The translations under genes were made by a program, and so were the position numbers. This document shows positions 51,090 through 60,260 of a DNA stretch of 64,000 bases, piece by piece. Under the pieces are notes generated by a model. That model had not been told where the DNA came from, did no database searches, and saw nothing but the letters and a program-made list of their open reading frames with translations. The stretch lies in assembly GCF_009676955.1 (NCBI RefSeq), contig NZ_CP045696.1:3229501-3293500 (forward strand), written 5' to 3'. Position 1 is the stretch's first letter, and every line of letters begins with the position of its first letter. This DNA is from Sodaliphilus pleomorphus. GTDB lineage: Bacteria; Bacteroidota; Bacteroidia; Bacteroidales; Muribaculaceae.

Positions 51090-52523
51090 TCATTTTTGGG
51101 CAGGGCTGAACACCTGCTCTATATTCTGCTCGCGATGCACGAGCTCTACTTTCACGTTGAATTTCTTGTGTATGTGCTCGGCCATGTGCTGGGCGCAGTA
51201 CACCGATCGGTGCTGGCCACCCGTGCAGCCAAAACACACCATCAGGTTGGTGAAGCGCCGCTCGATATAGCGCTTTACCGATGCGTCGACAAGTGCATAG
51301 CAATGGTCGAGGAAGGTGAGAATCTCGCCGTCGTCTTCCAGAAACTTTATTACAGGTTCGTCGAGGCCTATATAGGGCTTGTAGCGGTCGTACTTGCCTG
51401 GGTTGTTGCATGCGCGGCAATCAAACACATAGCCGCCGCCATTGCCCGAGGCATCGTTGGGGATGCCTTTCTTGTAGGCAAAACTCATGACTTTCACCGT
51501 GAGCATGTGTTTTTGTATCTCGTCGGTAAATTGCGACATGTTTACAAGATTGTTGAGCACTTGGTTGAGATAGGGGTATTCTTCGTAGGGGTGCTTGAGC
51601 AGTTCACGCAGGTTGTTGATTGCAAACGGCACGCTCTGCATGAAATGAGGTTTTTTCTCGAAGTAACCTCTGAAGCCATAGGCACCCAGCACCTGTAACG
51701 TGCGGAAGAGGACAAAATGCCGCAACTGGCGGTGGAAAGCCTCGTTGTCGACAGTCATGTATTGTTTTAATTCCTCGATATATACTTGTATGAGCTCCTC
51801 TCGCAGGCTTTGCGGGAAGTTGGCTTTGGCCTGCCACAAGAACGATGCCACATCGTAGAAGAAAGGCCCCTTGCGGCCACCTTGAAAGTCGATGAACCAC
51901 GGCTCTCCGTCTTTTATCATCACGTTTCTCGATTGGAAATCGCGATACATGAAGGTGGAGTTGCCACTGCGCAGCAACACATCGCACAGCTTGTGGAAGT
52001 CGTCTTCGAGCTGCCCCTCGTTAAACTCCAGCCCGGTGGCTTTCAAAAAACAATATTTGAAATAGTTCAAATCCCAAAATATGCTTCTCGCGTCAAAAGC
52101 ACTGGCTGGGTAGCAGTGGGAGAAGTCCATGTCTTGTGCACCCACAAATTGGAACTTGCACAATGCCTTGATGGTCTTGGCGAGCATTTGCTTCTCGTCT
52201 TCGCTGAACACACGGGTCTTGCGACCCTTTTCCATGAAATTGAACAATATGGTGTCGCCCAAGTCCTCTTGTATATAGGCCATGTGGTCGTCGCTTGCTT
52301 CCAGAACTCTGGGCACTGGCAACCCTTTGCCTACAAAGTGCTTGTCCATGTAGAGGAAAGCCTCGTTTTCTTCCTTGATTTCTCCCAGCACGCCTATGAT
52401 TGAGCGTTGGCCCTTGAGCCTGAAGTATCGGCGGTTGGAGCCCGATGCGGGCATCTCAATCACTTCGACTGGGTAAGAGCCCACTACATTCTTGTATAAT
52501 TCTTTTAAAATGTCAGAATTCAT
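51090..52523 (-). CDS. Sugar kinase (AmgK-like) fused to RapZ C-terminal domain
   Basis: A 477-residue fusion. The first 330 residues are an aminoglycoside-phosphotransferase-type kinase with MYRDFQSRNVMI (catalytic loop) and WFIDFQGGRKGP (metal-binding). Residues about 345-470 match the RapZ C-terminal domain, with GNGGGYVFDCRACNNPGKYD, EPVIKFLE and CTGGQHRSVYCAQ. In E. coli that domain senses glucosamine-6-phosphate and binds the small RNA GlmZ; the P-loop N-terminal half of RapZ is missing here. With the MurU-like gene 13 bases downstream, it probably phosphorylates an amino sugar at C1. Confidence 0.85.
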   Translation of the reverse strand: MNSDILKELYKNVVGSYPVEVIEMPASGSNRRYFRLKGQRSIIGVLGEIKEENEAFLYMDKHFVGKGLPVPRVLEASDDHMAYIQEDLGDTILFNFMEKGRKTRVFSEDEKQMLAKTIKALCKFQFVGAQDMDFSHCYPASAFDARSIFWDLNYFKYCFLKATGLEFNEGQLEDDFHKLCDVLLRSGNSTFMYRDFQSRNVMIKDGEPWFIDFQGGRKGPFFYDVASFLWQAKANFPQSLREELIQVYIEELKQYMTVDNEAFHRQLRHFVLFRTLQVLGAYGFRGYFEKKPHFMQSVPFAINNLRELLKHPYEEYPYLNQVLNNLVNMSQFTDEIQKHMLTVKVMSFAYKKGIPNDASGNGGGYVFDCRACNNPGKYDRYKPYIGLDEPVIKFLEDDGEILTFLDHCYALVDASVKRYIERRFTNLMVCFGCTGGQHRSVYCAQHMAEHIHKKFNVKVELVHREQNIEQVFSPAQK

Positions 52524-52547
52524 GTTTTCTTAAATTTAAAGAACGAG

Positions 52548-52579
52548 CAAAGTTAATTTAAAACGAGAATACTCGCAAA
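52548..52579 (-). promoter_or_regulatory. Promoter of the kinase-nucleotidyltransferase pair (TTTG-N20-TAACTTTG)
   Basis: Minus strand: TAACTTTG (complement of 52548-52555) and TTTG (complement of 52576-52579), 20 bases apart, 24 bases before the kinase ATG. Confidence 0.82.
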
Positions 52580-52587
52580 CATAATTA

Positions 52588-54168
52588 TTAAAATTCTGAT
52601 GTGAAGTGGAATTTGATCTTGGGGAAGTCCTGTTGCGCAATCGACAGCACATAGCTGCTGTCGGCCAGAAACACATCGCGCCCCTCGCGGTCAAGTGCCA
52701 TGAACTGGTGCTTGCGGCGCTTGAATGCCTCGAGGGCCTCATCGTCGTCGCTCTCTATCCAGCAGGCTTTGTACAGGTGCACGGGTTCCCAACGGCAGCT
52801 TGCTCCATACTCGTGCAGCAATCTGTACTGTATCACTTCAAATTGCAGCTGCCCCACGGTGCCTATGATTTTGCGATTGTTGAACTGGTTCACAAAGAGC
52901 TGGGCCACGCCTTCGTCCATGAGCTGCTCGATGCCCTTGTTGAGCTGCTTGGTCTTCATCGGGTCGGTATTCTCAATATACTTGAACATCTCGGGCGAGA
53001 AGCTGGGCAGCCCCTTGAAGTGAATTTTTTCACCCTCGGTGAGCGTGTCGCCTATCTTGAACACTCCGTTGTCGGGCAGACCCACGACATCGCCGGGATA
53101 CACCTCGTCGATGATTTCTTTTTTCTGTGCCATGAAAGCGGTGGGGGCGGTGAAGCGCATCTGCTTGTCGCTACGCACGTGATAGTAGTATTGATTGCGG
53201 TGAAACACTCCCGAGCACACTTTCACAAAGGCAATACAGCTGCGGTGGTTGGGGTCCATGTTGGCTTGTATCTTAAACACAAAGCCCGTGAACTTCTCTT
53301 CGCCAGGTTCCACCACACGCTCTACGGCCTGTGTGGGCTGAGGCGAGGGGGCAATGTGGATGAAGCAGTCGAGCAATTCTTTCACGCCAAAGGTGTTGAG
53401 CGCCGAGCCGAAGAATACTGGAGCCAAGTGGCCGTCGAGATAGTCGAGCTCGTCGAAGGGGGGGTACACACCGTCGATGAGCTCGATGTCGTCACGCAGC
53501 TTTTGGGCATCGTCTTTGCCCACCACCTCATCGATGTGAGGGTCGTTGATGTCTTTGATTTCCATGCGTTCAGTCACATGTTGCTTGTCGGGCTTAAACA
53601 GGCTCAAGTCATGCTCATAAATGTTGTACACGCCTTTAAATTTTGCCCCCATGTTGATGGGCCAGCTCAACGGGCGCACCTTGATCTTGAGCTCGTTTTC
53701 GAGTTCGTCGAGAATGTCGAACGGGTCGCGCCCCTCGCGGTCCATTTTGTTTACAAAGATAATGACGGGAGTGTTGCGCATGCGGCACACCTCCATTAGT
53801 CTCCTTGTTTGTTGCTCAACACCCTTGGCTGCGTCGATCACAATGATCACGCTGTCGACAGCTGTGAGTGTTCTGAATGTGTCTTCGGCAAAGTCCTGGT
53901 GGCCTGGAGTGTCGAGAATGTTGATTTTGAATCCTTCATATTCAAAGCCCATGACCGATGTTGCCACCGAGATGCCGCGTTGCTTTTCGATCTCCATCCA
54001 GTCGCTTGTCGCTGTTTTCTTTATCTTGTTGGACTTGACTGCACCGGCTACATGTATTGCACCGCCAAAGAGTAGCAACTTCTCGGTAAGTGTCGTTTTA
54101 CCGGCATCGGGGTGCGAGATGATGGCAAATGTGCGTCGTTTCTTGATTTCGTCAGTTAAATTGGCCAC
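52588..54168 (-). CDS. prfC: Peptide chain release factor 3
   Basis: GTPase that removes RF1/RF2 from the ribosome after termination. The 526 residues have [15 protein letters not shown] (P-loop), [10 protein letters not shown] (switch I), [11 protein letters not shown] and [10 protein letters not shown], then the RF3-type C-terminal domains with [10 protein letters not shown]. Length and motifs separate it from EF-G. rfbD ends 24 bases upstream, so it may share that transcript. Confidence 0.97.
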   Translation of the reverse strand: MANLTDEIKKRRTFAIISHPDAGKTTLTEKLLLFGGAIHVAGAVKSNKIKKTATSDWMEIEKQRGISVATSVMGFEYEGFKINILDTPGHQDFAEDTFRTLTAVDSVIIVIDAAKGVEQQTRRLMEVCRMRNTPVIIFVNKMDREGRDPFDILDELENELKIKVRPLSWPINMGAKFKGVYNIYEHDLSLFKPDKQHVTERMEIKDINDPHIDEVVGKDDAQKLRDDIELIDGVYPPFDELDYLDGHLAPVFFGSALNTFGVKELLDCFIHIAPSPQPTQAVERVVEPGEEKFTGFVFKIQANMDPNHRSCIAFVKVCSGVFHRNQYYYHVRSDKQMRFTAPTAFMAQKKEIIDEVYPGDVVGLPDNGVFKIGDTLTEGEKIHFKGLPSFSPEMFKYIENTDPMKTKQLNKGIEQLMDEGVAQLFVNQFNNRKIIGTVGQLQFEVIQYRLLHEYGASCRWEPVHLYKACWIESDDDEALEAFKRRKHQFMALDREGRDVFLADSSYVLSIAQQDFPKIKFHFTSEF

Positions 54169-54192
54169 TGTGTATTGTATTGTTAGATGTGA

Positions 54193-55065
54193 TTATTCGT
54201 TATGAGTTGTGATGCGTGCGATGCAGTGGGCAAGGCTGTCGACCCAGTAGGGAATTACTGTGTTGAATGTTGCTTTAAACTTGCTCTTGTCGAGCACGCT
54301 GTAGTGAGGACGGTGAGCGCGTGTGGGGTACTCCTGGGTGCGGCAGGGCAGTACTGTGCAGGTTTCGATACCTGCCAGGCGGTGTATGGCCTGGGCAAAA
54401 TCATACCATGAGATAGCTCCCTCGTCGCTGAAGTGGTAGATGCCGCTGTGCCATGCGGGAGCATCAATGACGATCATGACTGCTGCGGCCAGGTCCTTGG
54501 CATAGGTGGGAGTCCCCACTTGGTCAAAAATCACCTTGAGCTGCTTTTTTTCATGGCCTAAATTGATCATTGTTTTCACAAAATTGTGCCCGTAGGGAGA
54601 ATACAGCCACGCCGTGCGCAGTATTACACTGTCGGGGGCAATCTCCAGGAGTTGTTTCTCTCCTTTGAGCTTTGTCTCGCCGTACACCGAGACGGGGCAT
54701 GTCGCGTCGTCCTCGCGGTAAGGCCTGAAGTTCTCTCCATTGAATACGTAGTCGGTAGAGATTTGCACCATCTTGGCACCATGATTGTGGGCAGCTTCGG
54801 CAAGCAAGGCCACGGCATGGGCGTTGAGCCTTGCACACAGCTCGGGGGCGTCTTCGGCTTTGTCGACTGCGGTGTAGGCCGCACAGTTCACCAAATAGTC
54901 AACTGTGTGATTGTCGAAGAACGAATCTACATCGCCTTTAGAAGTGATGTCGAGCTCGTTGACGTCGGTGAAATAGGCGACAACATCCTCTCGGCGGGTC
55001 AGAATGTTTCTCATCTCGTTGCCAAGTTGGCCGTTGGCGCCTGTGACTAATATATGTTTTGACAT
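54193..55065 (-). CDS. rfbD: dTDP-4-dehydrorhamnose reductase
   Basis: Short-chain reductase completing dTDP-L-rhamnose. The 290-residue protein has the Rossmann motif VTGANGQLGNEM, the catalytic SVYGETKLKGE (Y-x3-K), NCAAYTAVDKAEDA and LRTAWLYSPYGHNFVKT. The other rhamnose genes (rfbA, B, C) are not here, which is common when rfbD sits in a housekeeping run. It is between a DUF4924 gene and prfC, with gaps of 12 and 24 bases. Confidence 0.95.
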   Translation of the reverse strand: MSKHILVTGANGQLGNEMRNILTRREDVVAYFTDVNELDITSKGDVDSFFDNHTVDYLVNCAAYTAVDKAEDAPELCARLNAHAVALLAEAAHNHGAKMVQISTDYVFNGENFRPYREDDATCPVSVYGETKLKGEKQLLEIAPDSVILRTAWLYSPYGHNFVKTMINLGHEKKQLKVIFDQVGTPTYAKDLAAAVMIVIDAPAWHSGIYHFSDEGAISWYDFAQAIHRLAGIETCTVLPCRTQEYPTRAHRPHYSVLDKSKFKATFNTVIPYWVDSLAHCIARITTHNE

Positions 55066-55077
55066 AGCGCGTGAGTG

Positions 55078-55635
55078 TTAGTTAATGTCATCATCGAGCA
55101 AAGGCTTTTCCTCATTCTTCTTGTAGAGGGCAGCCAGCAACCCGATAAAATATGAAATGTTGTTGATAGCAGTCTGCGTGGCATTGCCTATTTTTTTGCC
55201 TTGCAACTTGAGCATGAGCACCCCGTAGAGAGCATTGAAGCAGGTCTCGAGTTCACCCACGCGTTGGGCTTCGGGGGTTTTTGCCCGCAATTCCACAATG
55301 AAGGGCAGTGTTTGATAGTACTGTGCTGCATATTGTGGATATTTGGGCGACTTGAGCAATTGAAGGTGCAGGTCGGTAAGAGTGATGAGCACGTTTTTGT
55401 TGATTTGGAGGTGTCCCTTCTCTTTCACGTGCTCAAGCTCCATCATCTTTATCAAGTTCTCATACCAGTCTTTAATCTTTGCCTTTGTTTCGTCGTCGAC
55501 CTGGAATCGCGAAATGATGTTTTTGTCGATTTCGTCGATGTCAAAGTGATAGGCACGTATCGTGTCTTCCACCTGCCACATGTACAGCAAGTACTCGGCA
55601 ATGTTTTCTTTTCTTTTTGCTTGAGCTATAATCAT
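55078..55635 (-). CDS. DUF4924-family protein
   Basis: A 185-residue mostly helical protein of the Bacteroidetes DUF4924 family, recognised by MIIAQAKRKENIAEYLLYMWQ at the start and YYQTLPFIVELRAKT in the middle. No signal peptide or catalytic motif is visible; likely cytoplasmic, function unknown. It starts 33 bases after the Crp/Fnr gene and leads into rfbD and prfC. Confidence 0.85.
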   Translation of the reverse strand: MIIAQAKRKENIAEYLLYMWQVEDTIRAYHFDIDEIDKNIISRFQVDDETKAKIKDWYENLIKMMELEHVKEKGHLQINKNVLITLTDLHLQLLKSPKYPQYAAQYYQTLPFIVELRAKTPEAQRVGELETCFNALYGVLMLKLQGKKIGNATQTAINNISYFIGLLAALYKKNEEKPLLDDDIN

Positions 55636-55668
55636 TGGTTACTGATGATGATTGAACGATTGGATCGT

Positions 55669-56370
55669 TTAACCAAATTTGCTTATTTGGCGCAGTTCAG
55701 GCTCATTGATGATCTTGATGCGGCGGCCGTCGACAGTGATGATTTTCTTTTGGGCAAATGTCGACAGGGTGCGTATGGCATTGCTTGTTGTCATGTTCGA
55801 CAGGTTGGCCAGGTCTTCTCGAGCCATGTAAATCTTGAGCGTCTCGCCGTCGTCTTCGTAGCCGTAGTTGTCGATGAGCACCGTGAGTGCCTCGGCAAGA
55901 CGGCCGCGTATGTGCTTTTGGGTGAGGTTCACTATACGTGTGTCGGAGCCGCCCAGGTGCTTCGACAGCTCATGAATGAAAAACCATGCCAGTCCCGTGT
56001 TGCTGTCGATGATTTCCTTCACGACCTGCATGGGAATGGTACCCACAGTAGATGGTTCAAATGCTGCGGCGCTCGACACATAGGGCTCCTCGGCAAAGTA
56101 AGCGCGATAGCCAAAATATTGTATGGGGCGGTAAAGACGCAATATCTGCTGGCGTCCGCCTATGCCGTCTTTGAAGAGCTTGACCTTGCCTTTAAGCAAG
56201 CACCACAAGTAGATGGGTTCGTCTTTTTCGGCATATATGATTTGATTTTTACTGAATGTGTGTACGTTGAAATTGTTTGCGACAATGTGTTTCTCCTCGG
56301 GGGTGAGAATCGTCCATATTGCAGCCAAATCCTCGTTTACAATTTTTTCGAGCGTGCTTTTTTTGATCAT
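55669..56370 (-). CDS. Crp/Fnr-family transcription regulator
   Basis: A 233-residue regulator with an N-terminal cyclic-nucleotide-binding-like beta-roll (about 10-125, EPIYLWCLLKGKVKLFKDG) and a C-terminal winged helix with a recognition helix in ANLSNMTTSNAIRTLSTF. There is no N-terminal cysteine cluster like that of Fnr, so it is not an oxygen-sensing iron-sulfur protein. The ligand and targets are unknown. It has its own consensus promoter and leads the DUF4924-rfbD-prfC unit. Confidence 0.9.
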   Translation of the reverse strand: MIKKSTLEKIVNEDLAAIWTILTPEEKHIVANNFNVHTFSKNQIIYAEKDEPIYLWCLLKGKVKLFKDGIGGRQQILRLYRPIQYFGYRAYFAEEPYVSSAAAFEPSTVGTIPMQVVKEIIDSNTGLAWFFIHELSKHLGGSDTRIVNLTQKHIRGRLAEALTVLIDNYGYEDDGETLKIYMAREDLANLSNMTTSNAIRTLSTFAQKKIITVDGRRIKIINEPELRQISKFG

Positions 56371-56398
56371 CTGCTACATAACATTGTTATTAAACATG

Positions 56399-56429
56399 CA
56401 AAAGTAGTTAATTATTTGGAATTCAGCAA
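56399..56429 (-). promoter_or_regulatory. Promoter of the Crp/Fnr gene (TTG-N20-TACTTTTG)
   Basis: Minus strand: TACTTTTG (complement of 56399-56406) and TTG (complement of 56427-56429), 20 bases apart. Confidence 0.75.
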
Positions 56430-56477
56430 CAGTTAATTCATCCTATTTTCCCTGTTACCCTCGTCGTATTATAAAAA

Positions 56478-56506
56478 TGGGTCGTGGACATTGCTGCCAC
56501 GACCCA
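56478..56506 (-). terminator. Terminator of the amidase operon
   Basis: TGGGTCGTGG (56478-56487) pairs with CCACGACCCA (56497-56506), loop of 9 bases. On the minus strand the stem is followed by TTTTTATAA, a good terminator for the amidase transcript. Confidence 0.88.
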
Positions 56507-56534
56507 AATAAAAGTATGGAATCTTTATTTAAGA

Positions 56535-59500
56535 CTATTTCATTACTTTCTTCACGCTCTTGGTGCCATCGGTGTAGTTGGTGATCACGATGTTCACACC
56601 CTCAAATGGCTTATTGCTTATCATGCCGGCTGCGTTCACATATTGCACATTCTTCACAGTCTTGGCGGCAGTCACGTCGTTGACGCCGGTATTGACGGTG
56701 TTGATGAGATAGTAGCGCTGAGCAGCAGGTGTAGCAACGACCTGGGCATCCTTAGGCATTGTGAAGCCGTAGCTCTGGTAGCGGTTGGCCACATAGAGGT
56801 TGCCGGCGTAGTCAAATGCCATCTGGTTGAGGATGTTCTGACCGCGAGCATCGGCAGGATAGGTAATCACATAGTCGAGAGCAAGTGCAGGCTTGTTGCC
56901 AGTCCAAGTGATGTTGTACACATTGATGTTGGGCTTGCCAGTGCACACAGCAAGTTTAGAGCGGTCGGCGCTCATCACGAGACCAGCGCCCCAGCTGCCA
57001 TCTTGCGTGTCGGCATCAAGATTGCCGCTGTTGAAGAGCACATTGTCGTCGTAGTCGGCATAGACAAATGAAGGAACGTTGACGCCGTTGTTGCCCGAGC
57101 CACGCACTTGGGCCACCCACATGCCGAGAGAGTCGGCATAGATGTTGACATTGGTGTTGGCCATGAGCTTCGAAACGGTTGGGAAGGTCTTGCTTGGAGC
57201 TGCGTTCCAAGTGCTGTCGGTACCCACGTTGTAGAGGCAGAGCGTCTGTCCATTGTTGCCAGTGGGGTAGTCCTCGACGAAGGTGACAAGCTTGGTGTCG
57301 TTGCCCGTGCCGAAGAAGGAAGCACCAGTGGTGCCGCCGCCCACTACAACATCGCCATTCAAGATGCGACCCGAGCTCTCGGTAGTGCCATTAAAGAAGT
57401 TGTAGACGCCATCGCGAGTCACAGGGTTGAAGCCCCACAGTCCGGCGTGAGCATCGCTCCAGTCGGCCGAATAAACATGGCTGTTGGCAGGATCTACAGC
57501 CAGACGGAATGGCGAAGCCGTGTTGCTGTTCCACACATCGGTGATGTAAGGTGTAGTGCTCATCGGGGTGCCGTCGGGGGCATAGAAGTAGATGCCCTTG
57601 GTTCCGTAAGGATCAGAGATGTAGATGTTGCCAAATTGCTGGCTCTCGGGGTTGAGGTCGATGGCCACGCCACGAGCCGTATTGTTGGTCGAGGTGAAGA
57701 AGGTCTTCACTGTGGGGATAGCCTTGTTTTGAACATCTACGTTCCAGTTGTATTTCACATTCAGCGCAAGTTGCGACTTGTCGACTGTGCAAGTGTAGGT
57801 GCCTTTCTCCTGGCTGCCCATCGGGATAGTGATGGGTTGCTCGTCGGCATTGGCAGGAGTGAGCACAATGTTCACATCGCTCGAGGCATCGGTCAGGCTG
57901 TAAGTGAGCTTATAGCTGTCGTTGCTCTCGGTCGAAGACAGCGCGTAGGCAAACACACCCTTGGCGAGAGGCTGCTCAACATCGCTGGTTGAGAAGGAAT
58001 ACATCGTGGTGTCGGCAAACAGGTAGAGGTTGATATCCTCGCCCTTGACAGCAGCACCCGAGGCTACAACGGGCAGTGTTGCTGCATTGGCTGCTGCGAT
58101 GGTTGCAGTGCCCAGCAGAGTGGCCTTGTCGAGGCCGCCGTCCACATTGTAGAGTTTCAGGCCAATCACATTGTTGCCGTCAACGGCAGGAGTCACCATG
58201 AGTGCATGCTTGGCATACTTGAAGAATTGAATGCCTGTAGCAGCCTTGCCCACAGTGGTGTCGTTGAGGATTGAGTTGATGGTGCTGTTGGTGTTGTTGG
58301 TAGCAGCAGGAGTGAACTCTTGTGGCAGGCAGCTCTCGCCGTCGATCACAAAGTTGCCGTCGTTGTAGGGCGAAACCACCAGTTGCTTGTTCACACCGTT
58401 CTTGATGGTGCTGAAGTTGCCGTTGGTGATGGTGTTCTCGGTGAATACCGTGCTGGTAATCACATTGTCGTTGATCGAGACCACGAGCATGCGGCTACCT
58501 GTAGATGTGCCGGTAGTGGTGCCCGTGGTGATGAGCTTGCAGTCGTCGGCCGGGCCGCTCACGCCGAGGCCACGTCCCATGATTGCACGATAGAAGTTGG
58601 TCGAGCTCTGCGTAGTTTGCCACAGTGCGGGGTCGGCGTCGAGCGATGCCCACTTGTAGAAACGCACGGTGCCACGCTTGTAACCTGCGTCGACCTGTGC
58701 ATCAGAGTACTGGCAGAGCACACTGTTCACGCCCACGAGTTGGCCGTCGGCAGTGAAGGCAATGTCGTTGAGAGCGCTGTAGTCGCCAGCATTCTCGGCA
58801 TCGACTGCTGTGATGCCCTGGGTGCTGAGCTCCTTCACAACACTCTTGGTAGTGTTGTTGACCAGGTACAGGTGAGGCGTGGTGCCCTCGTTGGTGAGAA
58901 TCACTGTCGAGTCGCCACGCACGATTGCGCGTTTCACAGTACCCGCCATCTTCAGGTTGCCGCTCTTGGCTTCGCCAAACTTGAAGCTGTCGGGGAGCTT
59001 GAGATAGGCAGGTTGCACGGGGTCGGGATAGTTCTCATAGGTAACTGTGGGAGGTACGTAGGACTGTGACTCAAGATACAGCTTAGCATAGGTGGTAGCG
59101 TTGGCCGTGACAGTGTAGTCGCCCATACTTGTAGCAACGAGGTCCTTGTACTCGTCGTTGACTGTCGACTCGGTGTAGGTGCCTTGCTCCTTGTAGCCAC
59201 TTGCAGTTGCACGCAGGGTGTAGGTGCCAGGCTCGAGGTTTTCAAACACGAAGATGCCGTTGTAGAGTGTGTCTACATCGTAGGTCTTCACTGCAGTGCT
59301 GCCCTTGTAGAGGGTGACTTTTGCACCGTTGATAGGCAGCCACTGGTCGTTGGTGTTGGGTGCATAGTGGAAGAGGCTGTTCACGATCTTCTCGTGCAGG
59401 TCTTTCACTGTGCCCATGATATAGCCGGTCGTCTCGCCTTTGAGACCGAAATAAGCAGCCACACCGCGAGCTGTGCGTATGCCTTCCTGACCGCAGTAGT

Positions 59501-60260
59501 CCTTGTTGAGGGCACGGTGGCGTGCTGGCTGATAGGTGTGGAAGTAGCCTTCCATCAGGAAGCCTGGAGTGCCATGGCGCAATACGCCCAGGTAGCCACG
59601 GAAGGTGCCTTTGCTGGTTGTAGTCGTGTAGGAGCTGCCGTAGAAGGAGATGTCGCCGCGCACGTTGGAGCTGGTGCGGCTGTAATAGCTCTGCGGGTCA
59701 AGCTCGTCCATGTAGTGAGGGCCCCAGGTGCTCAAGCACATGTTGCGGCTTCCGGCTACCGAGTCGCCATTCTCGCCATCGCTGCCGCGATACAGGAACA
59801 GGGGATAGTTGGTTGTGGTGCCATCGCTGGCAGCGTTGGAGTGAATTGAAACAAAGATGTCCATGTTGTTGGCATCAACCTCGCGGCATATTGCCGAGAG
59901 CGGACGGTTGTAGATTTCATCGGGATCGTAATTGTCCTTTGTATAGGGGTACGGGCCGTTTTGCACACGCGAGTACATGATGTTTTCATGCTTCACGCCC
60001 ATGTTTTCAAGGGCCTTGCCCATGCGCAGGATTTTCCACAAGTTGGTGTTGGACTCGTAGAAACCGCAAGTGTCGGGCATGCCTGTCTCGGGCAGGTTGG
60101 GATAGGGGATGGTAGCCATCGGGCGGTCGTTAGGACCCCAGCTGCCATGGCCTGGATTGAGGTAAACGCGCAGTTCGTCGGCAGTCTTAGCCTGCATTGC
60201 GCCAGCTGCAATGATTGCAGCCGAAATGAGTAAAATAAATTTCTTCATAGCTGTAATCAT
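56535..60260 (-). CDS. Large N-acetylmuramoyl-L-alanine amidase with propeller and sorting-like C-terminus
   Basis: A 1241-residue exported protein. The signal peptide is followed by an Amidase_3 zinc domain (about 30-270) with LNPGHGSWGPNDRP near its start and SIHSNAAS near 140. A CarboxypepD_reg/CnaB-like domain follows (about 290-370, FVFENLEPGTYTLRATASGYK), then about 800 residues of beta-propeller or sandwich repeats. The last 45 residues (VQYVNAAGMISNKPFEGV, then GTKSVKKVMK) resemble a type IX secretion sorting domain. Start ATG 60260 overlaps the upstream stop (ATGA); ATG 60248 is an alternative. Cell-surface or secreted wall-cleaving enzyme. Confidence 0.82.
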   Translation of the reverse strand: MITAMKKFILLISAAIIAAGAMQAKTADELRVYLNPGHGSWGPNDRPMATIPYPNLPETGMPDTCGFYESNTNLWKILRMGKALENMGVKHENIMYSRVQNGPYPYTKDNYDPDEIYNRPLSAICREVDANNMDIFVSIHSNAASDGTTTNYPLFLYRGSDGENGDSVAGSRNMCLSTWGPHYMDELDPQSYYSRTSSNVRGDISFYGSSYTTTTSKGTFRGYLGVLRHGTPGFLMEGYFHTYQPARHRALNKDYCGQEGIRTARGVAAYFGLKGETTGYIMGTVKDLHEKIVNSLFHYAPNTNDQWLPINGAKVTLYKGSTAVKTYDVDTLYNGIFVFENLEPGTYTLRATASGYKEQGTYTESTVNDEYKDLVATSMGDYTVTANATTYAKLYLESQSYVPPTVTYENYPDPVQPAYLKLPDSFKFGEAKSGNLKMAGTVKRAIVRGDSTVILTNEGTTPHLYLVNNTTKSVVKELSTQGITAVDAENAGDYSALNDIAFTADGQLVGVNSVLCQYSDAQVDAGYKRGTVRFYKWASLDADPALWQTTQSSTNFYRAIMGRGLGVSGPADDCKLITTGTTTGTSTGSRMLVVSINDNVITSTVFTENTITNGNFSTIKNGVNKQLVVSPYNDGNFVIDGESCLPQEFTPAATNNTNSTINSILNDTTVGKAATGIQFFKYAKHALMVTPAVDGNNVIGLKLYNVDGGLDKATLLGTATIAAANAATLPVVASGAAVKGEDINLYLFADTTMYSFSTSDVEQPLAKGVFAYALSSTESNDSYKLTYSLTDASSDVNIVLTPANADEQPITIPMGSQEKGTYTCTVDKSQLALNVKYNWNVDVQNKAIPTVKTFFTSTNNTARGVAIDLNPESQQFGNIYISDPYGTKGIYFYAPDGTPMSTTPYITDVWNSNTASPFRLAVDPANSHVYSADWSDAHAGLWGFNPVTRDGVYNFFNGTTESSGRILNGDVVVGGGTTGASFFGTGNDTKLVTFVEDYPTGNNGQTLCLYNVGTDSTWNAAPSKTFPTVSKLMANTNVNIYADSLGMWVAQVRGSGNNGVNVPSFVYADYDDNVLFNSGNLDADTQDGSWGAGLVMSADRSKLAVCTGKPNINVYNITWTGNKPALALDYVITYPADARGQNILNQMAFDYAGNLYVANRYQSYGFTMPKDAQVVATPAAQRYYLINTVNTGVNDVTAAKTVKNVQYVNAAGMISNKPFEGVNIVITNYTDGTKSVKKVMK

